The notes beneath the pieces are model-generated. The model saw only the letters and a list, made by a program, of their open reading frames with translations. It was not told the DNA's origin and ran no database searches. DNA of 64,000 nt from a virus, in IMG/VR virus record IMGVR_UViG_3300021404_000006, positions 54,923-118,922 of that record. One strand, written 5' to 3'. The translations under genes and the position numbers were made by a program. The first letter of the stretch is position 1. The number at the start of each line of letters is the position of its first letter. Positions 22,967-30,644 of the stretch are shown here, piece after piece.

Positions 22967-25069
22967 CTACGCGTGCGCGATATCTACGTAAGCCGCGCCC
23001 CACCAGTCGGACGTGACAGACCAGTTGGCCGTCTGCGCCGATCCGGTAGCAGGCGCGTAGCCGCCCGCCGAGTTGCCCGCTCCGCTGCTGGTGTCCTGGT
23101 TCTCGATGAACTTGGAGACAACCGGGGACGTGGCCGAGGTAACGGCTGATCCGTTAGCCGCGAACTCGCCCATCAGGTCACTGGAGCTGGCTGCGGTGCC
23201 GGTAACCGAAGTGGTTGCCCCGCTGCCGTAATTCACGCCGTGGCCGGCGAAAGGCGTCGTCTGGTTAACTCCGGTGAAAGACTCCGACCCGCCGGTAACT
23301 TCCAGGACAGTTCCCGAGCAGCCGGTAACCGACGCGTTGATCGTGTTGGTTCCGCTGGGCGGGTTGGCGAGTCCCCAGACGGTGAGTACGCCCGCGTGCT
23401 GGTTATCAGTGTGAACGGCGGTGATCTCCGTCATGGATGTCGTGCCGTCCTTTACGACCGGCGCGCACCCGGCGTCGTTGTTGTCACCGATGGTGAAGTC
23501 CGCGACGATCGCCCGGTTAGTGCCGGACCCTACGACCTGCGTCCACGAGAGGCTGGTTGCGCTGGCGTGCTTACCGCCGCCCGTCGCGTCGAACGCCACT
23601 GACGTGCCGGCAGCAGAGGTGGTGAACGTCTGGTCGGACCCGTTGGTTGTGCCCGTGCCGTTGGTGGCGTTCAGCCGGTAGTGGTAGGTGGTGGAGGCAG
23701 CAAGCCCGGTGAGCGCTGCGGATTCGTTGACTGCTGAGCTGCCTGATCCGGCGCTCCCCGGTGAGGCGGGGGCCGTGCTGCCGTAGCTGGTGGTGGTTCC
23801 GTACTGGAACTGGTAGGTGGTGGACTGGCCCTCTGGGTTGACGTTGCCGTTAAGGGTTGCACCGCTGCTGGTAACGCCTGTCGCGGCGGTCGTGTTAACC
23901 ACGGGAGCTAGCGGTGAACTGGTGAGCCCGATCGTTACCCCGGCGGTAGTCACCGAGGACTCGTAGGCGCTGACCGCGTTCGCCTCATCGGTCGCAGTCG
24001 GGTCATGACTCAGCGACGTGTTCCCGGTGCAGGCGGTAGAGGGGTTGCACACCGGCAGGTAGTAGTCGGCGCGCTCCCACGCGGACCCGTTCCACCTCAG
24101 GTGCCCGGACGTGGAGTTAGCCACCCAGAGGTTGGGGCCAGACGTTGGGTAGGACGGGTTGTTCCAGGTGGAGAAGCCGTCTCCGTAGGAAACGTTTACC
24201 CTTGTGGTGCCGTCGTTGGCAAGGCCGTCGCTGATCGCGGTGTCGTTACTGAAGGTGATGTTAGAGCCGGTGTCTGCGGCGAACCCGGACCCGGCGTAGT
24301 TAACCGCCGTGTCGTTGTTCGCGTTCATGTACGAGCCGCTGATGTCCGCGAGGTCGAACGCGACGCCCGAAAAGCTGCTGCCGTCTCCCGAGTAGGGCCA
24401 GTCGCCGTTAACCAGGTTGTGGCTTACGTCTACAGGGCTGCCGCTGGCACCGTTTGTCTGTACCAGCCCGAATACGTCTTCCGAAACGGAGCTGCCGTAA
24501 TGACTGGTAATGCGGTTCCAGTCGATCACTCCCCCGGGAATGGTGATGTTCTCAGTGTGCACCGCGCCGGCCAGCCAGTCAGACTGGTTGTACTTGCCGA
24601 TGTCTGTGAAGTTGTTGTACTCAACCGTGAAGCCGCTGACCGTCGAGCCCTCGCCGTTGACGAGAATGCCCTGCGTGGCGTCCACCTCGTTGTGCGTGAA
24701 GCTGAAGGCAGCCGGGTTGTCCAGGTAAACCGCCTGCTGGTGAACGGGAGTGCTACCCGGGCTGGTAGCTGTGAACGTCGTGTTGGTGACGGTCAGGCTC
24801 GGCCTGGGGGAAGCGCCGCCCGCGACGCCGAGCCCGGCAGAAGTAATCGTTGCGCCGCTGATGGTCACGGCAGCCGAGGTGCTGATCGTGACGGCAGGGG
24901 TGTTTACGTCAGTGCTGGTGTAGCAGCCGGAGTATGTACCTCCCGTAGTGATCGTAATTGGAGCACAGGTAGTGGCATGTGCGGGCATCGCCGCGAAAGT
25001 AGCTATGCCGCCGGCCGTAAGCAGGAACCCTGCTCCGGCGGCGACAGCCCTTTTCTTGAGGCTTTTCAT
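22967..25069 (-). CDS. Secreted parallel beta-helix protein with FN3 domain (700 aa)
   Basis: Signal peptide MKSLKKRAVAAGAGFLLTAG with cleavage near MPAHA-TTCAP. Residues ~40-310 repeat short strands ending in Asn/Asp turns (VTISGATITSAG, FTVEYNNFTDIG, GVIDWNRITSHYG), a right-handed beta-helix like polysaccharide lyases. A fibronectin type III-like segment (~400-485, GVTSSGATLNGNVNPEGQST) precedes a C-terminal beta domain. Likely exported from the infected cell and acting on extracellular polysaccharide, although no catalytic residues can be assigned. Followed by a strong terminator. Confidence 0.75.
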   Translation of the reverse strand: MKSLKKRAVAAGAGFLLTAGGIATFAAMPAHATTCAPITITTGGTYSGCYTSTDVNTPAVTISTSAAVTISGATITSAGLGVAGGASPRPSLTVTNTTFTATSPGSTPVHQQAVYLDNPAAFSFTHNEVDATQGILVNGEGSTVSGFTVEYNNFTDIGKYNQSDWLAGAVHTENITIPGGVIDWNRITSHYGSSVSEDVFGLVQTNGASGSPVDVSHNLVNGDWPYSGDGSSFSGVAFDLADISGSYMNANNDTAVNYAGSGFAADTGSNITFSNDTAISDGLANDGTTRVNVSYGDGFSTWNNPSYPTSGPNLWVANSTSGHLRWNGSAWERADYYLPVCNPSTACTGNTSLSHDPTATDEANAVSAYESSVTTAGVTIGLTSSPLAPVVNTTAATGVTSSGATLNGNVNPEGQSTTYQFQYGTTTSYGSTAPASPGSAGSGSSAVNESAALTGLAASTTYHYRLNATNGTGTTNGSDQTFTTSAAGTSVAFDATGGGKHASATSLSWTQVVGSGTNRAIVADFTIGDNNDAGCAPVVKDGTTSMTEITAVHTDNQHAGVLTVWGLANPPSGTNTINASVTGCSGTVLEVTGGSESFTGVNQTTPFAGHGVNYGSGATTSVTGTAASSSDLMGEFAANGSAVTSATSPVVSKFIENQDTSSGAGNSAGGYAPATGSAQTANWSVTSDWWGAAYVDIAHA

Positions 25070-25091
25070 GCTCCCAAGGTTAGCGTTGAAA

Positions 25092-25997
25092 TTACCTGGC
25101 TGCTGCTGTTCCCGGGCATCCCTTGACGTTCGGGTTGACAGCGGCATCTGGGCGGAAGAACGGGCAGTACTGGCAGTCCGCTTCGCTCGGGGTCGCCGGG
25201 ATCTGCCAGAAGTCCATCTCCTTGTTGACTACGAATACGGCAAGCTGCTCACGGATCTGCGTCTTCTCGATCAGGTACGCAACCGCCGCCATGTCCTCCG
25301 CAGTGATCACGTGCTCCCACACGTACATGTCGTCCATCGTGGAATGGGTACGCGGCCAGGACACCAGGCAGATACGGTCAACGCGGAAACCCTCGTGCAT
25401 GTAGCCGACCGCGTACAGGAGCATCTGCATGTAATAGTGGTGAGGGGGACCGTGCCTGCGGAGCTTGTCCCTGACTCCCTCGGACTGGCACTTGTGATCG
25501 TTCAGCGTGAAAGTCTGGGCGTCGTAAAGGTCAGCGGTACCGGGATGAGGACTTACCGTGCCGGGGTCGGGGGTAACGCGTTTCTCCGTGAACCAGCGGA
25601 TAGAGGCGTCTATGTTCAAGAGCCGGTTAGGGGGAGTGGTAGCGCGTACTTCCTCTATCAGCCGCTCCGCTTCCCACTTGAAAGCCTGTTCGAGAAACGC
25701 ATGGATAGCTGTACCGACAATAGACGCCCACGGGTCGTGCATATTATTAGTGCCGCTGGACCCAAGCGATACTCCAGCCATCTTACCGACAAGCTGGCGG
25801 TCGCATAGGTGCCCCAGTTCACTTGGCCCAAGATGCCTCTGCACATTTCGCGGGAGCCTGTCGGCGTAGCGTACAACGACTTCACGGAGTTCCTGACTGT
25901 AGCGCTGCGCCCATGCTGAGTTCCCGTTCATGGCGAGTACGGGAGACTGGACTTTATTCTGCTGGGACCAGGCGTCAAGGGAAATAGGGTTAGTCAC
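25092..25997 (-). CDS. Cas4/RecB-like PD-(D/E)xK nuclease
   Basis: About 301 aa. SELGHLCDRQLVGK with the first Cys, GTAIHAFLEQ (motif I His), GTADLYD, then LNDHKCQ (motif III D-x-K) and a C-terminal cluster CQYCPFF...GCPG match Cas4/AddB-type exonucleases with a four-Cys iron-sulphur site. It probably processes double-strand ends in phage recombination. GTG 25997 is chosen because AAGGA precedes it and it overlaps the upstream stop; the frame is open to 26027. Confidence 0.85.
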   Translation of the reverse strand: MTNPISLDAWSQQNKVQSPVLAMNGNSAWAQRYSQELREVVVRYADRLPRNVQRHLGPSELGHLCDRQLVGKMAGVSLGSSGTNNMHDPWASIVGTAIHAFLEQAFKWEAERLIEEVRATTPPNRLLNIDASIRWFTEKRVTPDPGTVSPHPGTADLYDAQTFTLNDHKCQSEGVRDKLRRHGPPHHYYMQMLLYAVGYMHEGFRVDRICLVSWPRTHSTMDDMYVWEHVITAEDMAAVAYLIEKTQIREQLAVFVVNKEMDFWQIPATPSEADCQYCPFFRPDAAVNPNVKGCPGTAAAR

Positions 25998-26205
25998 GGT
26001 GGTCCTTAGGGCGGTAGGCGCATTCACACTGAGGGTCTTCGCACGTGCCGTCAGGGGTGTCGTGCCAGTGGTTCCATTTATCGCACGCAGGGCATTCGCG
26101 GGATTTCGGCTCAGGGCGCGGGACTACGGCGTGCTGGCCCTTCATAGGCCCGGTGTACGGTTCGTCGTGTGCATTGCCGTTACGATCCCACCAGCGATTA
26201 GTCAC
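25990..26205 (-). CDS. Small zinc-binding protein (71 aa)
   Basis: GTG 26205 with GGAGG 7 bp upstream and a GTGA overlap with the previous gene. MTNRWWDRNGNAHDEP, then CPACDKWNHWHDTPDGTCED and CEC: four or more Cys and His ligands. Function unknown. Confidence 0.68.
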   Translation of the reverse strand: MTNRWWDRNGNAHDEPYTGPMKGQHAVVPRPEPKSRECPACDKWNHWHDTPDGTCEDPQCECAYRPKDHRD

Positions 26206-26417
26206 CGGCTTGCCTCCATCACTGAACGCACGGCAAGCACTTCGTATCCCTTGAGAGCTGTGGACCATGCTGCCCGTGCTACCGCAGTCAGCTCGTCCCG
26301 TGCGTATACCTTCTCAGTGAAGGTCTTCTCTCCGTCTACGCTGACTTCGAATTCGATTGCAAAACGACGGAGGCGCGGGTCTTCCTCGCTGAACTGAGCA
26401 CGCTTAGGCCTAGGCAT
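26202..26417 (-). CDS. Hypothetical protein (71 aa)
   Basis: MPRPKRAQFSEEDPRLRRF, then FEVSVDGEKTFTEKVYARDE: one or two strands and a helix, similar in feel to small phage modulators. GAGGACACCG precedes the ATG. Function unknown. Confidence 0.65.
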   Translation of the reverse strand: MPRPKRAQFSEEDPRLRRFAIEFEVSVDGEKTFTEKVYARDELTAVARAAWSTALKGYEVLAVRSVMEASR

Positions 26418-26475
26418 CGGTGTCCTCAACTATCATGCATATCACTAGCTCATTGCCTTCTGACAGGTCAATCAC
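26410..26475 (-). CDS. Possible micro-protein (21 aa)
   Basis: GTG overlapping the upstream stop (GTGA), coding MIDLSEGNELVICMIVEDTD and one Ala; ends overlapping the next gene. The overlaps fit an operon member but the length makes it uncertain. Confidence 0.3.
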   Translation of the reverse strand: MIDLSEGNELVICMIVEDTDA

Positions 26476-26905
26476 TGCAACCCCTTATGCCACGGTGCAC
26501 CCTGTTCTTCTGCACGCGCTTGAGTTCCCAGTAAGGCTCGCCCTTCTTCGCCCACTTGACGTAGGTGGCGGGGTCCTTGCTCTTCATCGACTCGGTGTCA
26601 ACCCGCCAGGCACCTTCCCTCGCGGAAAGGGTATAAGCAGGGTGCGCGCCGTAAGGGTCGGCGGGAATGTCGAACACGTCGGGAGTCTCAAGGCCGTTAG
26701 CGGCTGTGAATGCGGCGATCTCCTGCTGAATAGCCTTCTTGTGCTGAGCCAGGGTCTCTTCCGCTTCGCGCTTCCGCACTTCGAGTTCGGGCAGCTGGGC
26801 CATGAGCAGGGCGAGGCGGGAATTCTCCTCGGGCTCAACCTTCAGGCGAGTCTTTACCTTGGGCTGGGGTACTGCCGTGTCCTCAGTGGACGGTGGCGTA
26901 GTCAT
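26468..26905 (-). CDS. Hypothetical coiled-coil protein (145 aa)
   Basis: MTTPPSTEDTAVPQPKVK linker, a coiled coil (LMAQLPELEVRKREAEETLA), then a small C-terminal domain (GAHPAYTLSAREGAWRVD). A TGTTATACT extended -10 sits 7 bases before the ATG, so the message may be nearly leaderless. First gene of the operon that includes the Cas4-like nuclease. Confidence 0.7.
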   Translation of the reverse strand: MTTPPSTEDTAVPQPKVKTRLKVEPEENSRLALLMAQLPELEVRKREAEETLAQHKKAIQQEIAAFTAANGLETPDVFDIPADPYGAHPAYTLSAREGAWRVDTESMKSKDPATYVKWAKKGEPYWELKRVQKNRVHRGIRGCSD

Positions 26906-26912
26906 GCTTCGG

Positions 26913-26921
26913 AGTATAACA
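26913..26921 (-). promoter_or_regulatory. Extended -10 promoter element
   Basis: On the minus strand TGTTATACT, a TGn-TATACT extended -10, 7 bp upstream of ATG 26905. No good -35 at the usual distance; extended -10 promoters can do without one. Confidence 0.45.
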
Positions 26922-26952
26922 GGCAATTAGGACACAGGGCTTAAACACAGGG

Positions 26953-26984
26953 AAAGCTGGCTACCAGTGACGGTAGCCAGCTTT
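26953..26984 (-). terminator. Terminator after the endolysin gene
   Basis: AAAGCTGGCTACC (26953-26965) pairs with GGTAGCCAGCTTT (26972-26984); 13 bp, 6-nt loop. On the plus strand it is followed by CTTTTT, so it may stop transcription in both directions. Confidence 0.8.
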
Positions 26985-26998
26985 CTTTTTGCTACGGC

Positions 26999-29035
26999 TT
27001 ACGCCGGGGTAGTGAAGGTGAAGCTTGCCCACTCACTGGAGTGCGCGCCTTCCGCGCCCTGAGCGCGAACGGCGAGGGTGTAGGTAGTGACAGGACTCAG
27101 GCCGCCGAACTGCTGAGTGTAAAGCTGCTGCCCTGGAACCAGGTCCACGTAACGCGGGTAGGTGTCGATGACCGGCCCGAGCTTCTTGCCCTTGCAGACC
27201 GCTACCTGCCACCGGGTGACGCCGGGGTGAACCTGGGGTGCCGGAGCGAAGGAGAACTTGACGGAGTGCCGCCCCGCAGCCAGCAGCTTCAGGTTAAGAG
27301 GGGCAGCGAACCCCCAGGCGGGAGCAGAAGGAGGGGGCAGCGCTGCGGCAAGGTCACCGTACAGGGCCTGGTCGCACTCGCCCTTGGCAGCGGTGTTCTT
27401 GAAGTGCGCCTGTGCGAGGGTGACCGCAGCTGTAGTAAGCGGGCCGAAGTTGCTGTCCACGGGGAACAGCGTCGGGATCGCGGTGGCAAAGCCCCACTTG
27501 ACCAGGTTCTGCTGAAGGGTCTTGACCATCGTGCCCGTGCTGCCCTGCTTCAGCGGGAAGGGAGACGCCGGAGGCGGGGGCACCGGAGAGATGCCCTGCA
27601 TGCGCACCGCGCAGTTGAACACGTCGCCGCTGATCGGCTTGACCTTGACGCCCTCGGCGGTGTCGTACGCGCTGACGTACTCCGTGGCAGACACAGCCAT
27701 GCCGATGTGGCCGAACAAGTTGGCGGGGAAGAGGTGGGTGCCAACGGTCACCGGGAACGGAGCCGGTCCAGCGCCGGTAAAGGCAACCAGGTCTCCGGCC
27801 TGAACGTCAGCCGGGTTAAGGATGAGCGCCGCGCCGGGCAGCTTGCTGCCTGCCCATTCCATCTCGTAGGGAACCAGCGCGGCCCCGATGTTCGAAGGAC
27901 CGCCTGGCATCGGGATTCCGGCCTGGTTAGCCGCGTACCAGACAAGCCCTGAGCAGTCGAACTTCTGCGGCACCGTGGTTCCGAAGCGGTCGGGGTTGAC
28001 CTCGGTGTAGCCTTCGCCCACCTTGGACTGCATCACGGCCATCATCTTCGCTACCTTTTCCGCCATGGTTGACGGCACGGGCGGCGGGGGCGTCGGAACA
28101 GGGACCGGGGGCGGCGGAGGCGTAGGTACTGGCGGAGGAGTGGGAAAGGGAGGAGCGGCTGCCAGGTCATTGAAGAGGGCCTGGTCGCATACTCCTGCGG
28201 TAACCCCGCGCTGCCCGAGGAAGACCTGGGCGGCGGTAACCGCTGCCGCTGTAAGCGGCCCGTAGTTCCCGTCTGCCGTCAGCATGAGGTTGATGCCGAG
28301 CTGGCCGCCGAAAGCCGAGATCCACTTGTTGATGTTCCGCTGAAGGGTGTGCACAGGTCCCGTGAGGGTTACGTCAACATCTCCCTGCTTCAGCGGGAGA
28401 GTCGGATTCGACGGAGGGGCAACGGTGCCAAAGCAGTAGGAGTAGAACAGGTCGCTGTCGAAGGCGTTGTTGCTGGCGTACTGGGTGGCGTCAGCCTGCG
28501 GGTAGCCGCAACCGGAAGGCGAGCAGATGTGCTGACCGATCCAGTGCGCCGACCACAGAATCCACTGACTACGGCTGATGCCCAGCGCGCTCACGGCGTT
28601 GATGACAGCCTGGCTGTCTCCGGCGGAGCAGTAGATGATCGGCTTGCCGCCGTCGTTCCTGCCGCCAGCCGGGGCAAGAGGGAGGTTATCCTTGACAAAC
28701 TGGGCTGCCTGTGCGGCGGTGGCGTCGCCCGGCTCGCAGTCGATGCAGCGAGCGCCCTGGCGGCCATTCGGGGTGATCGAGAGGATGATCGCGGACGGGA
28801 AGTCAGCCTTGAACGCAGCGATGTTGGTGAAAAACCCGTTGTAGTAGCCGGCGTAAACCGGCAGGCCCTTTGTACAGCCGGCAGGAGAAATGGCATCCTG
28901 CCCGTGCAGAGTTAGCAAACTGGAGGTCGCGTTCGCAGTACTGAATCCCTGCTTTAGCCTCCATGACCGGGTAAGCAGGAACGGAGACGGAGCCCCGAAT
29001 TTCTTACCGGACCAGTCCTTATCGGAGTGAGTCAT
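26999..29035 (-). CDS. Modular endolysin (DUF1906-like, PG-binding, NlpC/P60, PG-binding, FN3)
   Basis: 678 aa. N-terminal GH25-like/DUF1906 type domain (~25-205, VYAGYYNGFFTNIAAFKADF, IIYCSAGDSQ). A first peptidoglycan-binding domain (~215-295, DGNYGPLTAAAV), a Pro-rich linker, then an NlpC/P60 peptidase (KFDCSGLVWYAA with the Cys, LFGHIGMAV with the His). A second peptidoglycan-binding domain (VDSNFGPLTTAAV) and a C-terminal FN3-like module (SPVTTYTLAVRAQG) follow. It should cut both glycan and peptide bonds of the host wall at lysis. AGAGAGGAAAGC precedes ATG 29035. No signal peptide; release probably needs a holin (candidate at 41844). Confidence 0.88.
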   Translation of the reverse strand: MTHSDKDWSGKKFGAPSPFLLTRSWRLKQGFSTANATSSLLTLHGQDAISPAGCTKGLPVYAGYYNGFFTNIAAFKADFPSAIILSITPNGRQGARCIDCEPGDATAAQAAQFVKDNLPLAPAGGRNDGGKPIIYCSAGDSQAVINAVSALGISRSQWILWSAHWIGQHICSPSGCGYPQADATQYASNNAFDSDLFYSYCFGTVAPPSNPTLPLKQGDVDVTLTGPVHTLQRNINKWISAFGGQLGINLMLTADGNYGPLTAAAVTAAQVFLGQRGVTAGVCDQALFNDLAAAPPFPTPPPVPTPPPPPVPVPTPPPPVPSTMAEKVAKMMAVMQSKVGEGYTEVNPDRFGTTVPQKFDCSGLVWYAANQAGIPMPGGPSNIGAALVPYEMEWAGSKLPGAALILNPADVQAGDLVAFTGAGPAPFPVTVGTHLFPANLFGHIGMAVSATEYVSAYDTAEGVKVKPISGDVFNCAVRMQGISPVPPPPASPFPLKQGSTGTMVKTLQQNLVKWGFATAIPTLFPVDSNFGPLTTAAVTLAQAHFKNTAAKGECDQALYGDLAAALPPPSAPAWGFAAPLNLKLLAAGRHSVKFSFAPAPQVHPGVTRWQVAVCKGKKLGPVIDTYPRYVDLVPGQQLYTQQFGGLSPVTTYTLAVRAQGAEGAHSSEWASFTFTTPA

Positions 29036-29103
29036 GCTTTCCTCTCTAGTTAGCGCCTGTTCCAGGATACGCCCTGAGGATAGCAGTAACGAGGGGCGAG
29101 GGG

Positions 29104-29187
29104 CGAGGCCGGGCAGCTAGCACCAAAGGGCGGCTGCGGGGGGTGGGCAGCGCACGCCCTGGTGCGAGGGAAGGCCGCCCGGCCTCG
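29104..29187. ncRNA. Candidate structured RNA upstream of the endolysin gene
   Basis: Nested pairing: CGAGGCCGGGC (29104-29114) with GCCCGGCCTCG (29177-29187), enclosing GCACC/GGTGC, AGGGCG/CGCCCT and GCTGC/GCAGC around a G-rich 9-nt loop. No U-run follows, so it is not a simple terminator. It sits in the 183-bp gap before the endolysin start and could be a cis-regulator or independent RNA. Confidence 0.5.
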
Positions 29188-29218
29188 CGTATCCCCTCCA
29201 ACGCCCTGCGTCGCGGAT

Positions 29219-29497
29219 CTATTCCGCATCCGCAAGAATTTTGCGACGGCACTCGTACCAGTGACCCGACCTGATGTTCTGGAGGTACCAGTCTGCCACC
29301 ACAGTCCTCGGCGGGCAGTCCAGGTACCTGTCGTCTTGATGATGCAAGGGGTGAAGGAGAGGCTTGCCGTCGAAGTGCGTCCACTCGGCGGGCTCAGACA
29401 TCACCGGCTCTGGCTCGCAGCGGCAGAAGATACCGAGCATCCGCCTCATGATGATCAGGCCTACCCACCTGGGTCCGGTGCTGCTGGTGAGCACCAT
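29219..29497 (-). CDS. Hypothetical protein (92 aa)
   Basis: ATG overlaps the upstream stop (TGATG). Trp/His-rich C-terminal half (VVADWYLQNIRSGHWYECRR). No family recognised. Confidence 0.62.
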   Translation of the reverse strand: MVLTSSTGPRWVGLIIMRRMLGIFCRCEPEPVMSEPAEWTHFDGKPLLHPLHHQDDRYLDCPPRTVVADWYLQNIRSGHWYECRRKILADAE

Positions 29498-29685
29498 CAG
29501 TCTGTGATCTCGTATATGTCTATCTCTCCGGGGGAGTTCGGCACGGCTACCCGCTTATCGCGGCGCAGGCCGCTGAGCACGGTCTCCGTGTACTCTTCGC
29601 TGGCGGACATCTCAAGCTCGCGCTTCAGCTCCTCCAGGTTCTCGTACTGTTCCTCGGAGCCGTCTCCGCAGTGCACGATGATCAT
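29497..29685 (-). CDS. Hypothetical protein (62 aa)
   Basis: Start at MIIVHCGDGSEEQYENLEEL, with GAGAGGG upstream; an earlier in-frame ATG lies inside the terminator region and is rejected. Acidic helix plus strand. Function unknown. Confidence 0.65.
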   Translation of the reverse strand: MIIVHCGDGSEEQYENLEELKRELEMSASEEYTETVLSGLRRDKRVAVPNSPGEIDIYEITD

Positions 29686-29704
29686 TGGCTTCCCTCTCTT
29701 ACAG

Positions 29705-29739
29705 CTGAGGCCCTTAACCACGACGGTTAAGGGCCTCAG
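29705..29739 (-). terminator. Hairpin terminator
   Basis: CTGAGGCCCTTAACC (29705-29719) and GGTTAAGGGCCTCAG (29725-29739): 15 perfect pairs around ACGAC. It follows the 29752 gene on the minus strand and precedes the 29685 start, so it splits two transcription units. Confidence 0.85.
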
Positions 29740-29751
29740 TCCGCCGGTTGT

Positions 29752-30450
29752 TCAGTCGCCGTAGAAGCGCTTGTTCTTGTAGACCTTGATGTTCTTGGCA
29801 GCTCGCGGCTTGCTTCCCCTGTGATCGAACGACAGCGCTGCCGCCGCGCGGGCCTGCTTCTTGAGTGCCGGGGTGAGCTTGTACGGCAGCACGCCCTCTT
29901 TTGACTTGCTCTCCAGCTTCTCCACGGTGCGCACCGACGCCTCCGCCGCCGAGCCGGCCCGCTGGGCGATGTTGGACGCAAGGCCGGCGATGTGCCGCTC
30001 GGGCGTCACGGTGACGTTGGTCATGGTGTCCGGCCGGGTGCGCGCGTCGCGCTTGCGGATCTTGAACTCCGATGTCCGCAGGGCGTACGGGTTCTTCCGC
30101 GCGGCCCGGCGCATGCCGGCAGCTGCCCGGTTGTCGGTTACGTACGCTACCTTGAAGGCCGCCGTCTGCTCTAGCAGGAAACGGATGCTGACCTCGGTGC
30201 CGGTATTGTCGGTGGCAAGGAAGCCGACGCTGACAACGGGCTCGCCGTCCTTGTCGGCAGGGTGAACGCTGATCGTAGATGCGTCAACGTCCTTGAGTTC
30301 CAGTGCGGGAATGAGCTTGTCCAGTGCGTCCTTGGTCGCTTCTCCGATGGTGCAGTGGCACGGGTCGCCCGGGACGGCTCTGGCAAAGTGATCTTCTGTG
30401 ACGGTGAGGATTACCTCGGGTGATTTGATGCGCATACCCGTGTGAACCAC
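29752..30450 (-). CDS. Hypothetical protein (232 aa)
   Basis: N-terminal domain with strands (SPEVILTVTEDHFARAV; TISVHPADKDGEPVVSVGF), then a helical and very basic C-terminal third (RGSKPRAAKNIKVYKNKRFYG) suggesting nucleic-acid contact. GTG 30450 overlaps the upstream stop; ATG 30435 is an alternative. Family not recognised. Confidence 0.65.
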   Translation of the reverse strand: MVHTGMRIKSPEVILTVTEDHFARAVPGDPCHCTIGEATKDALDKLIPALELKDVDASTISVHPADKDGEPVVSVGFLATDNTGTEVSIRFLLEQTAAFKVAYVTDNRAAAGMRRAARKNPYALRTSEFKIRKRDARTRPDTMTNVTVTPERHIAGLASNIAQRAGSAAEASVRTVEKLESKSKEGVLPYKLTPALKKQARAAAALSFDHRGSKPRAAKNIKVYKNKRFYGD

Positions 30451-30635
30451 TACTCTGCGTTGTCTATTCCCTGTTCTGAAAATTCTTCATGAAGATCGCG
30501 GCAGCCCATGCACCCTTCACACCTGTCGTACCAGTTGTCATCTAGGTCGTAACAGCCTGTACCTTTTGTGGGCCTGCCGCAGCAGTCGCACACATAGTCG
30601 CACCAGTCAGGAAGTGCGGACTCCTCTTTGGCCAT
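30450..30635 (-). CDS. Small zinc-ribbon protein (61 aa)
   Basis: CDYVCDCCGRPTKGTGCYD, then YDRCEGCMGCRDLHEE: at least eight Cys, probably two zinc sites. Directly downstream of the primase-helicase gene. Function unknown. Confidence 0.72.
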   Translation of the reverse strand: MAKEESALPDWCDYVCDCCGRPTKGTGCYDLDDNWYDRCEGCMGCRDLHEEFSEQGIDNAE

Positions 30636-30644
30636 GTCCGGACC

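Noticed and set aside
24005-25126. Plus-strand open frame of ~370 codons
   Set aside because: Antisense to the beta-helix gene, no ribosome-binding site, composition unlike a protein.
29046-29384. Minus-strand 112-codon frame before the endolysin gene
   Set aside because: Half of it overlaps the better gene 29219-29497 in another frame; the rest is the GC-rich hairpin region.
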